Positions 1 to 8,493 are shown, counted from the first letter of the stretch. The stretch is 64,000 bases of DNA from DASQFY01 sp036397815 (GCA_036397815.1 DASWIE010000083.1:1-64000); one strand, 5' to 3'. Notes: generated from the sequence alone by a model not told the origin. Made by a program: numbers and translations.

Positions 1-1
1 G

Positions 2-103
2 GTGCCGGCGGACTCGCCGCTGATCATGATCGGCGGCCTGGGCGACGAGACCTACGAGGCTCGCTGCCGGCTGCACCACGAGGTCCCGGTCGCTGGCGCG
101 TGA
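2..103 (+). CDS. C-terminal end of an unidentified protein (partial)
   Basis: Frame 2 is open from the left edge to a TGA at 101-103 and encodes the last 33 residues of a protein ending in HHEVPVAGA. Nearly every third codon position is G or C, as in the real genes around it, and the other two frames are not so biased. The gene is cut by the window edge and converges on the minus-strand gene ending at 137. The visible tail has no motif that I recognise, so no function is offered. Confidence 0.5.
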   Translation: MPADSPLIMIGGLGDETYEARCRLHHEVPVAGA

Positions 104-136
104 TCGAGCGGCCAGCCGCGGAGGCGGGCGCGGGAG

Positions 137-1141
137 CTAGTCGTCCGCCAGTCGCCGATGCCGGTCGGATTCCGCATGGCGGGCGGCCTGCACGGACGGG
201 CGAAGCCACCTCGCCATCTGGGCCTCGCCGCCAACCTGCCGCGTCGGCAGATGGGTTGCGGCGGCCGCGAAACTGTCCGGCGAGCCTTCGAGGCGTTGCC
301 CACCCCAGAATGGGGAGCTCTCGGTCTCTCGGGTCGGTCGACTCATCAGCAGGAAGAGGCCAAGCCCACCGATCGTGGCCGTCAGCCACATCGTCAGACC
401 GGGGATCCCCCCCGCGATCGGGTCACCGATGGCTGTCGTCGACTGGGGCTGCTCGCCCGGCGCGGACGGGCCTCTTCGCCCCCATCCTCCCATTCCACTG
501 CCCGGCAGCGTCGGTGGCCCCACCCCTGTCGTGCCATCCGGGCCGGTTGCGGAGGGCGACGGCGTGGCGGTGGGAGCCGGCGTGGGCGACGGCGTGGCGG
601 TGGGAGCCGGCGTGGGCGAAGGCGTGGCGCTGGGAGCCGGCGTGGGGGGAGGCGGCGGAGGCGGCGGAGGCGGCGGTGGCGGCGGAGGCGGCGGTTTGGC
701 GGTGGGCGCCGGAGCGGGGTTGGTCACCGTCACGCTGGCCGGGCTCACGCTGGTGAGCGTCACCGTCTGGGCGCCCGCGCCGGACCCACCCACCGCTGTG
801 TATGTATAGGCACGGCTGCCGACCGGCAACGTCATCGCCCGCAGGAAGGTGACTCCGACGGCGTAGTCCGTCCCACTGGCAGTCATCGGCAGCGTACCGA
901 CCCCTTCGATCGTCACCTGCATGCTGGTCGGTGCGCAGCCAGCGTTGGACGTGTACAGCACTGAAAAGGTGAACAGGCTCGCCGATGTGCCGGACCCCGG
1001 GCTGACCGATCCCGAGCTCAGGACAACCTCATGTGACGCGCCAGTGCAGCTCGCAGCTCGTACCTGTGGCGTTGCGAGGATCTGAGAAGCCACCAGGCAC
1101 AAGGTGAGGAGCCCAAGCCGAGTAGAGCGTCTTGCCGACAT
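137..1141 (-). CDS. Secreted, C-terminally anchored protein with Pro/Thr-rich linker
   Basis: Predicted 334-residue exported protein of unknown function. The chosen start (ATG at 1141) gives a classical signal peptide, MSARRS followed by a hydrophobic stretch ending near VRA. An upstream in-frame ATG at 1201 would bury it. After a roughly 110-residue Thr/Ser-rich beta-type domain comes a run of 17 prolines and then TPAPTATPSP-type decapeptides encoded by 30-bp tandem DNA repeats. A single hydrophobic segment (GLTMWLTATIGGLGLFLLM) lies near the C-terminus, followed by a basic tail, as in a wall-spanning anchored protein. It is divergent from the GGDEF-EAL gene. No enzymatic motif is visible. 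Confidence 0.75.
   Translation of the reverse strand: MSARRSTRLGLLTLCLVASQILATPQVRAASCTGASHEVVLSSGSVSPGSGTSASLFTFSVLYTSNAGCAPTSMQVTIEGVGTLPMTASGTDYAVGVTFLRAMTLPVGSRAYTYTAVGGSGAGAQTVTLTSVSPASVTVTNPAPAPTAKPPPPPPPPPPPPPPPPPTPAPSATPSPTPAPTATPSPTPAPTATPSPSATGPDGTTGVGPPTLPGSGMGGWGRRGPSAPGEQPQSTTAIGDPIAGGIPGLTMWLTATIGGLGLFLLMSRPTRETESSPFWGGQRLEGSPDSFAAAATHLPTRQVGGEAQMARWLRPSVQAARHAESDRHRRLADD
561..650 (-). repeat. Three 30-bp tandem repeats inside the secreted-protein gene
   Basis: Three near-identical 30-bp units (561-590, 591-620, 621-650) encode the Pro/Thr decapeptides of the linker. They are followed by a GGC-rich run up to about 700 that encodes the polyproline tract. The unit number is likely to vary between strains. 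This is a coding repeat, not a CRISPR. Confidence 0.85.
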
Positions 1142-1260
1142 CGGGCCAACTCTCGGGCCTACGGCAGATGGGCAACAGAGGGTCCTAGGGATGGTCCGCA
1201 CAAGGTACTTTCGGCTGCTGGTCGGCCGGCAGGTCAGCCTGTATACCCACGAAGGGCAGC

Positions 1261-3144
1261 ATGACGAGGCGACCGACCTTGGAGAGCCGAGGACAGCAGA
1301 ACAGGAAAGCGCAGGATTCGATGGGGCAGCTTCGACGCGCCCGCCGCCGCCTCGCCTGGTCGCTCGGGCTGCTGTTCGTGATCGCCATGGTACTTGCCGG
1401 TCCGGCCGCCGGGATCCTGGAATTCACCTCTGGTCTGTCGCCGCTGGCTGCTCTCCGGATGGTCGCCGTCGCGGTCACGCTGCCGATTCTTATGAGCGTC
1501 CTGGCGCGCCGCGTCACCCGCCCGACCGAAGAGCTTGCCGCCTCGCACGATCGACTGCAACGCCTCTACGACCAGGCCCGGCTCGATGCGCTGATCGATC
1601 CGATCACGGGGCTCGGCAACCACCGGGCCTTCCAGGAAGAGATCACCCGGCAGATCGAGGACGCGCGCCGGCAGGGCCACTCGCTGGCCCTCGCCCTCGT
1701 CGACATCGATGATCTGAAGCGCATCAACGACGAGGAAGGCCATGCCGGCGGCGACGAGGTTCTGGCCGCCATGGGTCGCCTGATCGGCGCCGCGAGCCGG
1801 GCGACCGATCGCGGATTTCGAATCGGCGGCGATGAATTCGCAGTCCTCTTCCCGAGAGCCGATGCAGGGATGGCGACCGCGGTGGTGCATCGACTGCTGG
1901 CCAGTGCCCTGAACGCCGAAGCGCCACGGCCGGGCGCCAAGCCGTTCTCATTCTCGGCCGGCCTGTCCGCGTACCCATCTTCCGCTGGCGACGGTCAGCG
2001 TCTCTTTCGCCAGGCCGATGCCGCCCTCTATTGGGCGAAGAAGCATGGCCGCACCGACGTGCAGGCGTTCGACCCCGAGCGGCACGGTGCCGCTGATGAC
2101 CGGCGTTCGACGCCGGAGCTTGCAGGCGCGGTCATGGAGGTCGCCGCTCGGAAGGCGGTGAGACCGGTCTACCAGACGATCTACGACCTGAGCACGGGTG
2201 AGCCGGTCGGGTTCGAAGGGCTGGTCCGGCCGGCCGAGGGAGCAGGATTCCGTGACGCGCAGAGCCTCTTCATCGCCGCCGAGGCAGCAGAACGGACGGT
2301 TGAGCTCGACCTCGTCTGCATCGAGGCTGTTGCGGCGGGAGCTACCCTGCCCGACGCCATGAGCTTTCTGGCCTTCAACGTCTCGCCGCGGACGCTGGAA
2401 ACGGAGCAGTTCCGCGTCTCGGATCTCCTGGCCATCCTGGCCCCCTACGGGATTCCACCCAGCCGCGTGGTGCTCGAGATCACCGAACGCGAGGCCATCG
2501 AGGACATGGCTCGCCTTCGCGAAAACCTCGAGCGCTGCCGGGCGGAAGGGATCCGGTTCGCCGCCGATGACGTCGGCGCGGGCAACGCCGGCCTCAGGCT
2601 CCTCAGCGAGATTCGCTTCGACATCGTGAAGATCGACCTGTCACTCGTCCAGCGCGGCGCTCTGCGTGACTCGGCGCTCGCGGTGCTGCGCGCAATTCGG
2701 GACATCGGCCACCAATCTGGGGCGATGGTCGTGGCTGAGGGAATCGAGACCGCGGATCAGCTCGAGGTCGTGCGGGCGCTGGAACTCGTCGCAGGCCAGG
2801 GATATCTGTTGGGAATGCCTGAACCCGAGATACGCCCTGCGGCGCTCGATCTCGAATCGCTACTCCAGACACACGAGGCACGTCTCAGGTCGTTAGGTGG
2901 CTTCCTTGACCTTGGGTTTGGGGACGCCTGGCTGGCGTCGATGGGGGAAGCCAGCAACCCAGCCCCGCCAGACCAGACGGCGAACGGGGCGCCAGGTGAC
3001 CACCAGGGCGCTGATGACATTCATGCACGGGGCCGACGGACAGCATCTGCGACGTCGCCCCAGGCCACGAAAGCCGCGTCAACCGCCGGTGCCACCGCCG
3101 TGCGACCTCGTGCACCGCGCCGCAAGAAGGCGAACGCCGCGTAA
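1261..3144 (+). CDS. Membrane-anchored GGDEF-EAL cyclic-di-GMP enzyme
   Basis: A 627-residue bifunctional c-di-GMP turnover protein. Two hydrophobic segments (about residues 31-50 and 64-81) precede a GGDEF domain with an intact GGDEF at 189-193 and a product-inhibition RATD (180-183) exactly five residues before it, so the cyclase half looks active. The phosphodiesterase half has EGL instead of EAL (319-321). The catalytic set FNVSP, LEITE, ADD, VKID and VAEGIE is kept, so it may also be active. The last 50 residues are a disordered Ala/Thr tail ending in basic PRRKKANAA. The start is ATG 1261 with AAGGG just upstream; ATG 1321 is possible. No sensory domain is recognisable. Confidence 0.93.
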   Translation: MTRRPTLESRGQQNRKAQDSMGQLRRARRRLAWSLGLLFVIAMVLAGPAAGILEFTSGLSPLAALRMVAVAVTLPILMSVLARRVTRPTEELAASHDRLQRLYDQARLDALIDPITGLGNHRAFQEEITRQIEDARRQGHSLALALVDIDDLKRINDEEGHAGGDEVLAAMGRLIGAASRATDRGFRIGGDEFAVLFPRADAGMATAVVHRLLASALNAEAPRPGAKPFSFSAGLSAYPSSAGDGQRLFRQADAALYWAKKHGRTDVQAFDPERHGAADDRRSTPELAGAVMEVAARKAVRPVYQTIYDLSTGEPVGFEGLVRPAEGAGFRDAQSLFIAAEAAERTVELDLVCIEAVAAGATLPDAMSFLAFNVSPRTLETEQFRVSDLLAILAPYGIPPSRVVLEITEREAIEDMARLRENLERCRAEGIRFAADDVGAGNAGLRLLSEIRFDIVKIDLSLVQRGALRDSALAVLRAIRDIGHQSGAMVVAEGIETADQLEVVRALELVAGQGYLLGMPEPEIRPAALDLESLLQTHEARLRSLGGFLDLGFGDAWLASMGEASNPAPPDQTANGAPGDHQGADDIHARGRRTASATSPQATKAASTAGATAVRPRAPRRKKANAA

Positions 3145-3145
3145 T

Positions 3146-3163
3146 CCTCGTCGAGCGACGAGG
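3146..3163 (+). terminator. Hairpin directly after the GGDEF-EAL gene
   Basis: CCTCGTC-GAGC-GACGAGG forms a 7-bp stem with a 4-nt loop, starting two bases after the stop codon. There is no T-run, so it may act as a Rho-assisted terminator or only as a 3' end stabiliser. Confidence 0.4.
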
Positions 3164-3313
3164 AGCGGATCCACCTCATCGGTCCGTGGACGCTCACGGG
3201 ACCGTACCGTAACGAAATCCTCAGCTCGGCCGCCGAACTGTCAGTCGGATGCCTGTCTCGATGGCGCTGTTGCCGCGGGGCAACGCCGTTCCGCCGGTCG
3301 CGCTGCTGAGCGC

Positions 3314-3343
3314 TTGCCCCGCTCACGACGCGGGGCGTAGGCT
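3314..3343 (+). promoter_or_regulatory. Promoter of the BNR-repeat gene with palindromic spacer
   Basis: TTGCCC (3314-3319) and TAGGCT (3338-3343) are separated by 18 bp. The spacer itself is an inverted repeat, GCCCCGC-N7-GCGGGGC (3316-3336), a possible operator. Another perfect hairpin, GTTGCC-GCGG-GGCAAC, lies upstream at 3269-3284. Transcription would start about 25 nt before the ATG at 3375, leaving room for the strong GGAGGAG ribosome-binding site. Confidence 0.45.
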
Positions 3344-3374
3344 CCTTCGGTCCCAGACGCGCTGGAGGAGCTCG

Positions 3375-4721
3375 ATGCGCACGCGGTTGAGTGCTGCCCC
3401 TGTCGTCTTGGGGCTGTGCGCCGTCCTGATCGGTGTCAACGGGGTTCTTGCCGCTCCACCAGCGGCGACATTCACCAGTCCCGTTCGGCTCGGCTTCGAT
3501 CTGGGTGACGACTGGGAGCCATCGGTCGCAGCCGATGCGGAAGGTCACGTCTACGCCCTCTGGACCCACTACGTCGGCTTCGAGGGCGGTGCGACCGGCG
3601 AGGTGGATCCCTCGTGCCCAGAGTGCCCGAGCCCGCACATGGTGCTCCAGGTCTCGGACGACGGCGGCGCAACCTGGGGCGAGCCGCACGCGCTCGCGCC
3701 CTCCGACGAGCGACAGGACGACCCGCAGATCGTGGTCGACCCCGGTGACGGCGTCACCGTGTACACGGCCTACATGGAGGGCGACAAGTCGAGCATGTTC
3801 GTCGCGCGGTCGGAGAACTTCGGCGAGACCTTCGAGCCGGTCCTGGTCGAGGACATCCAGCGCGGGCTGGACAAGATCGCGCTCGCAGCACGCGATGGCC
3901 AGGTCTATCTCGTGTACCACAGCCAGCAGAAGATCTGGGCATCCGTCTCGCACGACGAGGGCAAGTCATGGACCGTTAGCCAGCCGGTCCACAACACGAA
4001 CAGCAAGTTCGGCGTGTCGCTGCCGTCGGGCGCCGCGATCGACGAGAACGGGGTCGCCTACTTCGCCTGGAATGGCGCCAATCGGCCCGGTCAGGCGAAG
4101 GGCACAAAGACGCTGTACGTCACCCGTACGGCCGATGGCGGCGCCACGTGGACCACGTCCATCGTCGATCGTTCGGCTGAAGCACCGCCGTGCGAGTGCG
4201 GTGGGTGGGACTACTGGGGCTCGCAGATGGCGATCGGCGTGGATGACGAGGAGCGTGTCTACGTGCTTTGGAATGCCACGTCCGTCAGCGAGGGCCCGCA
4301 CCGAATGCGCTTTGCGCGCTCCACGAACGGCGGCCAGACCTGGAGCACGCCCGTCGACGTGTCACAAGCGCCGGCCGGCAGCAACCACCTCTTCCCAGCT
4401 CTGGTGGCGATCGGCGACGGCGACGTGCGCATCGCCTGGCAGGACGACCGCAACGGCTTCGACGCCGGCGGCGAGGATCCGACAGCGCGCTGGAACACCT
4501 ACTACCGATACTCGACCGACGGCGGCATGACCTGGTCGGACGAGACTCAGCTCTCCGCCTACGTGGAGGGGTACGACTACAAGGCCACCGATGGCTACCT
4601 GCAGCCGTATGGCGACTACTTCGAGCTGGACATCGACAAGGACGGCAAGACGGTGGCCCTCTGGGGCGAGGGCAACAGCTACGTCGGGCCCGGCAACGTC
4701 TGGTACGCCGCCGAGCTGTAG
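3375..4721 (+). CDS. Secreted BNR/Asp-box beta-propeller protein (sialidase-like fold)
   Basis: 448-residue exported protein with a signal peptide (MRTRLS then a hydrophobic stretch ending near VLAAPPA). It carries about six Asp-box repeats of the form S-x-D-x-G-x-T-W, for example DDGGATW, HDEGKSW, ADGGATW, TNGGQTW and TDGGMTW, which fold as a six-bladed propeller found in sialidases and other exo-glycosidases or binding proteins. I cannot see the arginine triad or FRIP motif of true sialidases, so substrate and activity are unknown. The start is ATG 3375, preceded by GGAGGAG; a longer frame begins at 3249 but would place the signal peptide internally. Confidence 0.85.
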   Translation: MRTRLSAAPVVLGLCAVLIGVNGVLAAPPAATFTSPVRLGFDLGDDWEPSVAADAEGHVYALWTHYVGFEGGATGEVDPSCPECPSPHMVLQVSDDGGATWGEPHALAPSDERQDDPQIVVDPGDGVTVYTAYMEGDKSSMFVARSENFGETFEPVLVEDIQRGLDKIALAARDGQVYLVYHSQQKIWASVSHDEGKSWTVSQPVHNTNSKFGVSLPSGAAIDENGVAYFAWNGANRPGQAKGTKTLYVTRTADGGATWTTSIVDRSAEAPPCECGGWDYWGSQMAIGVDDEERVYVLWNATSVSEGPHRMRFARSTNGGQTWSTPVDVSQAPAGSNHLFPALVAIGDGDVRIAWQDDRNGFDAGGEDPTARWNTYYRYSTDGGMTWSDETQLSAYVEGYDYKATDGYLQPYGDYFELDIDKDGKTVALWGEGNSYVGPGNVWYAAEL

Positions 4722-4743
4722 CCGGGTGAGGACTCTGCGCAGC

Positions 4744-4759
4744 GGTGCCGTTTGGCACC
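4744..4759 (+). terminator. Hairpin terminator after the BNR-repeat gene
   Basis: GGTGCC-GTTT-GGCACC followed by TGTTTCG, 22 nt after the stop codon. It has a short stem and a weak T-run. Confidence 0.5.
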
Positions 4760-4851
4760 TGTTTCGTCGGCTAGTTGCTGGTTGCGCTCACGCCGCGCCT
4801 GCATAATGCCGCCGCGCATAGTAGTGGCGCGGTCGCAGGGAGGAGCAACTC

Positions 4852-5619
4852 GTGTTCACCACATCGGTCCGACGCTGGCTCGCCATCGGGTTCGTCGGCA
4901 TCCTGGGCGCGGCAGTCCCATCTCTGGCCGTGGCCGACCACTCGTGGGGCGGCTATCACTGGGCGCGGACGACCGCCTCGTTCACGCTCCTGGTGGGTGA
5001 CAACGTCTCGAGCACGTGGGATCCCTACCTCGCCGAAGCGGCAACGGACTGGAGTCAGTCCACCGTGCTCGACCTCCAGATCGTGGCCGGCGGAACTCGG
5101 CCCAAGCCGTGCAAGGCCACCAGCGGACGCATCGAAGCCTGCAGCGCCAGCTACGGCAACAACGGCTGGCTCGGCATCGCCCAGATCTGGATCACCGGCG
5201 GAGAGCACATCACCAAGGCCCTCACCAAGGTCAACGACTTCTACTTCAACCAGCCGAGCTACAACACGCCGGCATGGCGGCGGCTGGTGATGTGCCAGGA
5301 GATCGCGCACGACTTCGGCCTGGATCACCAGGACGAGAACTTCAGCAACTCGAACCTCGGGAGCTGCATGGACTACACCAGCGATCCGGACGGGCCGCCG
5401 AGCAACGAGCACCCCAACAGCCATGACTTCCAGCAGCTCGAGACCATCTACTCGCACCTCGACAGCTTCTCAACGGTCGGCGGGTCATCCGCCAGCGCGC
5501 TCTCCGGCAGCGACTGGGGTCACCTGGCGAGCGGATCACGGGCGGGCGGCTACTCGGTCTACGTCCAGGCCGATGGTCGCGGCAACGCGGTCATCACCCA
5601 CGTCATCTGGGCGAAATAG
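4852..5619 (+). CDS. Secreted metzincin-like protein with QExxH in place of HExxH
   Basis: 255-residue exported protein. A signal peptide (residues 1-28, ending SLAVA) is followed by a domain resembling matrixin-type zinc proteases. The metal-site segment reads QEIAHDFGLDH (149-159): the second and third histidines and the glutamate of HExxHxxGxxH are present, but the first ligand histidine is glutamine. A Met-turn-like CMDYT follows at 172-176. Four cysteines suggest disulfides. It could be a protease with an altered zinc site or a non-catalytic relative. The start is GTG 4852 with GGGAGGAG seven nt upstream. It is separated from the BNR gene by a hairpin, so it is probably transcribed alone. 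Confidence 0.8.
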   Translation: MFTTSVRRWLAIGFVGILGAAVPSLAVADHSWGGYHWARTTASFTLLVGDNVSSTWDPYLAEAATDWSQSTVLDLQIVAGGTRPKPCKATSGRIEACSASYGNNGWLGIAQIWITGGEHITKALTKVNDFYFNQPSYNTPAWRRLVMCQEIAHDFGLDHQDENFSNSNLGSCMDYTSDPDGPPSNEHPNSHDFQQLETIYSHLDSFSTVGGSSASALSGSDWGHLASGSRAGGYSVYVQADGRGNAVITHVIWAK

Positions 5620-5648
5620 CGGCAATTCCCGAACCACTCAAAGCGAAC

Positions 5649-5679
5649 GGATGCCCGCGCCAAACCGGCGCGGGCATCC
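5649..5679. terminator. Strong bidirectional hairpin between metzincin-like gene and tRNA-Ser
   Basis: A perfect 13-bp GC-rich stem (5649-5661 with 5667-5679) and a 5-nt loop AAACC lie between the 3' ends of two convergent transcription units. Neither side has a good T-run, but the stem is very stable. Confidence 0.65.
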
Positions 5680-5696
5680 TGCATCAGTCGATCGCA

Positions 5697-5784
5697 TGGC
5701 GGAGGGGGAGGGATTCGAACCCCCGGAGGCTTGCACCTCAGCGGTTTTCAAGACCGCCGCAATCGTCCGCTCTGCCACCCCTCC
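5697..5784 (-). tRNA. tRNA-Ser (anticodon TGA)
   Basis: The minus strand folds as a class II tRNA. The acceptor stem GGAGGGG pairs with CCCCTCC, the anticodon loop CTTGAAA has anticodon TGA reading UCA codons, the variable arm is long, and the T-loop contains GGTTCGAATCC-type sequence. The discriminator base is G (5700) and a CCA end is encoded (5697-5699). A TAAGAT box lies 8 nt before the 5' end (plus-strand 5793-5798), consistent with its own promoter. It is the only tRNA in the window. Confidence 0.96.
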
Positions 5785-5965
5785 GCAGCTCAATCTTAGC
5801 GTCGCACTTCACGGTCCTATCGCGGACCGTCCCAACTGGATGTCTCACTTCGAGACCAGTAGACCGCTCAGAGGGGACCGGGATCTATCCTGGTTAATTT
5901 GGATCTGTTCCAGGTATCCAACGGCTACCTCGTGCAGCATCATGCAGTGTGCAGAGGAGGTAGTC

Positions 5966-6823
5966 GTGGACGCCTCAAGTCAGATAGCCCAGGTTCGCGA
6001 TATCGACATCAATGTCGTCCGAGTCGGGAGGGGCAGCCCGCTCGTGATCACTGGCGGTCCCCAACTCGGTCACCCCTACCTGCGCTCGCTGGATGCCCTC
6101 GCCGACGAGAACGAGGTGATCTACTACGACGCGCGGGGGACCGGTGGAAGCGAGCTCGGGGATCCAACGCAGCTCACCTTCGGCGGGGCGGTCGAGGATC
6201 TCGAGGGCCTGCGGGCAGCGCTGGGCATCGCGAATCTCAGCATCATGGGGCACTCTCTGGGCGGGCACATCGCATACCTCTATGCATCGCGGCATCCCGA
6301 ACGCGTGACCTCGCTGACCCTCGTGGACCCAGGGCCGCCGCTCTCCGAAGAGCTCGGAGGGCAGCTGTGGAGCGCGATGCAGGCCAAGCGCACCGCAGAC
6401 GACGATGCCGAGCTTCGAAGGCTGGGCACTCTGGCCGAGTTCGAGGCTCGGGAGCCGGCGGCTGTCGAGAACTACATCTTGAACATCTACATGCCGTTCT
6501 TCCGGGATCGGCGCACCATCGAAACGCTTGACCTCGGGTTCACCGAGATGACCGCCGCGAACGTCGTCGATTACGAGGACAAGCTCGTGTCCACCCTTGC
6601 GGACCAGGACCCGCTGGGCCGCCTGGCCATGATCACGTGCCCGACCCTGATTGTGCACGGCGAGTTGGATCCGATCCCGGTTGAGTTCTCTCGATTCCTG
6701 GCGGACCGCATCGCTGGCGCGCGCCTCGAGATCATTCCCGGCGGGGGCCACTTCCCGTTCATCGAGGAGCGCGATCAATTCCAGCGGGCGGTACGAGCAT
6801 TCCTCACGAGCGTCCCTGTCTGA
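5966..6823 (+). CDS. Alpha/beta hydrolase of the proline-iminopeptidase-like type
   Basis: 285-residue cytoplasmic alpha/beta-hydrolase. The nucleophile elbow GHSLGG, the oxyanion-region GGPQLGH (similar to the HGGPG of S33 peptidases), the acid in HGELDPIP and the terminal GGGHFPFIEE histidine form a complete Ser-Asp-His triad. S33 aminopeptidases and many hydrolases or esterases share this plan, so the substrate is open. The start is GTG 5966, preceded by AGAGGAGG; an ATG at 5942 is in frame but lacks a ribosome-binding site. It is flanked by tRNA-Ser and a convergent adenylate cyclase, so it is monocistronic. Confidence 0.85.
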   Translation: MDASSQIAQVRDIDINVVRVGRGSPLVITGGPQLGHPYLRSLDALADENEVIYYDARGTGGSELGDPTQLTFGGAVEDLEGLRAALGIANLSIMGHSLGGHIAYLYASRHPERVTSLTLVDPGPPLSEELGGQLWSAMQAKRTADDDAELRRLGTLAEFEAREPAAVENYILNIYMPFFRDRRTIETLDLGFTEMTAANVVDYEDKLVSTLADQDPLGRLAMITCPTLIVHGELDPIPVEFSRFLADRIAGARLEIIPGGGHFPFIEERDQFQRAVRAFLTSVPV

Positions 6824-6870
6824 GGCCGATTGGCAGGACCGACCAGGTGGCTCGTTCGCGGACGACCTGG

Positions 6871-6917
6871 GCTCGCGATGCGATCGTCGCCCCTTCCGAC
6901 GGAAGCACATCGCGAGC
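6871..6917. terminator. Hairpin between convergent hydrolase and cyclase genes
   Basis: GCTCGCGATG (6871-6880) is perfectly complementary to CATCGCGAGC (6908-6917). A smaller CTTCC/GGAAG stem sits in the loop. It lies just before the stop of the minus-strand cyclase gene and downstream of the hydrolase gene, so it can serve both. Confidence 0.55.
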
Positions 6918-6924
6918 AGCGTGG

Positions 6925-8493
6925 CTAGCGCTCGGTACGGCCCTTCAGAAGAAACGTCTCGATTTCGCCCTTGCCTTTGACATCGACCATTCCCCGCCGC
7001 TCAAACGCGTAGCGGTCCCGCAGCCGGTCGGCGGTCCCGGCGGTGACCTGGATGCAGCCAGCCAGCCCAAGCGACTCCATCCGGCTGGCGGTGTTCACGG
7101 TATCGCCCCAGATGTCGTAGATGAACTTCTTGAGACCGATAACGCCGCCAACTCCGGGGCCGACGTGCAGACCGACCCTGATCTGCATCTCGGCTCCCGA
7201 CTCCGTCCGAAAGCGCCGCATCTCGTCGATCATGTCGAGCGCCAAGTCGGCGACCTCCGCCGCCCCGCCGCCATCCAGCGTCAGTCCGCCGGCCACCATG
7301 TAGGCATCGCCCACCGTCTTGATCTTCTCCAACCGATTGCGGTCCACCAGGCGGTCGAAGAGGGAGAAGATCTGGTTGAGAACCGCCACCACCTCCCTGG
7401 CGGGACGGGTAGCGGAAAACGGTGTGAAATCGACGACATCGGCAAAGAGGACCGCGATCTCCTCGAATGCGTCAGCGATCGGTTCCTCCCCGCGCCTCAG
7501 CCGATCGGCGATGGAGGCCGGCAGGATGTTCAGCAGCAGCCGTTCGTTCTCCGCATTGGCCTTCTCGACTTGGCGCGCGGCGGTGACATCGGTCCCATAC
7601 AGGTTGACGGACTCGAACTCGAAGAGCGAGACAACCCTCAGCTCGACGATGCGGTCCGCGTGCTGCACCTCAATCACGTTGGGCAGGCGCCCGTCGATGA
7701 TGTCGCGTACCTGCGCGAAGAGCTGCGGTGGAAGCGGTTCGCCCACGGCCAGGCCGAATGCCTGCTGAACGACCGCGCTCGCGGGATTGGCGTAGGTCAG
7801 CGCGCCGGAGCGAGAGACGCGGAGGACCGGGTTCGGGTTCTCGTCGGGGAACTTGTTGATGGCATGCAGGGCCGTGACATCGGTCGCGTAGACATTCGTG
7901 AACCCGAATTCGGGGATCGCCACTGGCTCCAGGGCATACGTGTGGCCGTCGCCGCTCAACTCGATCGGCCCGCTCTCATTGTCCGCCAGCCTGCGCTCAA
8001 TCTGCTGCGCCAGTGCGTCGGGGAGCGGATCCCCCACCTCAATCTCCAGGGCGCGGGTGATGCCGATGCTTGCCGGGTTGGCATACAGCAGGGTTCCCTC
8101 CGGGCTCACCCGAAGCACCGGGTTCGGGTTGCGGTCCGGGAACTTCGCCACAACCTTGGCACCAGTGATGTCGGTGCCATACACGTTCATTGCACCGACT
8201 GAAGGGACCGGCACCGACAGGATGGCGAACGTGCGGAGGCCGCATTCCAGCTCGAACGATCCGGGCGGGCTGGCCTGCGCGGCAGCCGTCAGCTGTTGAA
8301 GGAACTCCTTCGGCACCCGACCGGCGACTCCGACATCCAGCTGCCGGCGTATTGGCTCGCTCGCGTCGTTCGCGTACTCCACCTTGCCGTCGAGGCCCAC
8401 GCGCATGACCGGGTTCGGGTTGCGCCCGGGAAACGTTGCGGCAGCCACGACCAGAACGGCCTCAGGGTCGGTCGCAATCTCGACGTCGCGCAT
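6925..8493 (-). CDS. Class III adenylate cyclase with three tandem PAS-like repeats
   Basis: 522-residue soluble cyclase. Residues 21-110, 117-206 and 213-304 are three copies of one PAS-like unit, each opening with P-x-x-NPNPV-x-RV, then a YAN segment, and closing with VY/LYGTD-V/I-T. A short helix (310-335) links to the cyclase domain (340-520). Metal aspartates D352 and D396, purine-selecting K392 and D460, and the transition-state N/R pair in NTASRM are all present, so it should make cAMP rather than cGMP. The start is ATG 8493, preceded by GGAGG; a longer frame to 8673 has no ribosome site. The repeats suggest a redox, light or ligand sensor, but no cofactor residues can be assigned. Confidence 0.9.
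   Translation of the reverse strand: MRDVEIATDPEAVLVVAAATFPGRNPNPVMRVGLDGKVEYANDASEPIRRQLDVGVAGRVPKEFLQQLTAAAQASPPGSFELECGLRTFAILSVPVPSVGAMNVYGTDITGAKVVAKFPDRNPNPVLRVSPEGTLLYANPASIGITRALEIEVGDPLPDALAQQIERRLADNESGPIELSGDGHTYALEPVAIPEFGFTNVYATDVTALHAINKFPDENPNPVLRVSRSGALTYANPASAVVQQAFGLAVGEPLPPQLFAQVRDIIDGRLPNVIEVQHADRIVELRVVSLFEFESVNLYGTDVTAARQVEKANAENERLLLNILPASIADRLRRGEEPIADAFEEIAVLFADVVDFTPFSATRPAREVVAVLNQIFSLFDRLVDRNRLEKIKTVGDAYMVAGGLTLDGGGAAEVADLALDMIDEMRRFRTESGAEMQIRVGLHVGPGVGGVIGLKKFIYDIWGDTVNTASRMESLGLAGCIQVTAGTADRLRDRYAFERRGMVDVKGKGEIETFLLKGRTER

Noticed and set aside
561..700. Short tandem repeats that could suggest a CRISPR-like array
   Set aside because: The units are directly adjacent without spacers and encode Pro/Thr linker residues in frame.
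3021..3953. Minus-strand open frame of 310 codons across the GGDEF-EAL end and the BNR gene
   Set aside because: It runs antisense through two well-supported genes and has no recognisable domain; it is a by-product of high GC.
4750..4775. Sigma-54 promoter (TGGCAC at 4753)
   Set aside because: The -12 element TTGC at the required spacing is missing; TGGCAC is part of a terminator-like hairpin.
6847..8202. Plus-strand open frame of 451 codons opposite the adenylate cyclase gene
   Set aside because: Low-complexity composition without motifs; the antisense frame is a complete PAS-cyclase with a ribosome-binding site.
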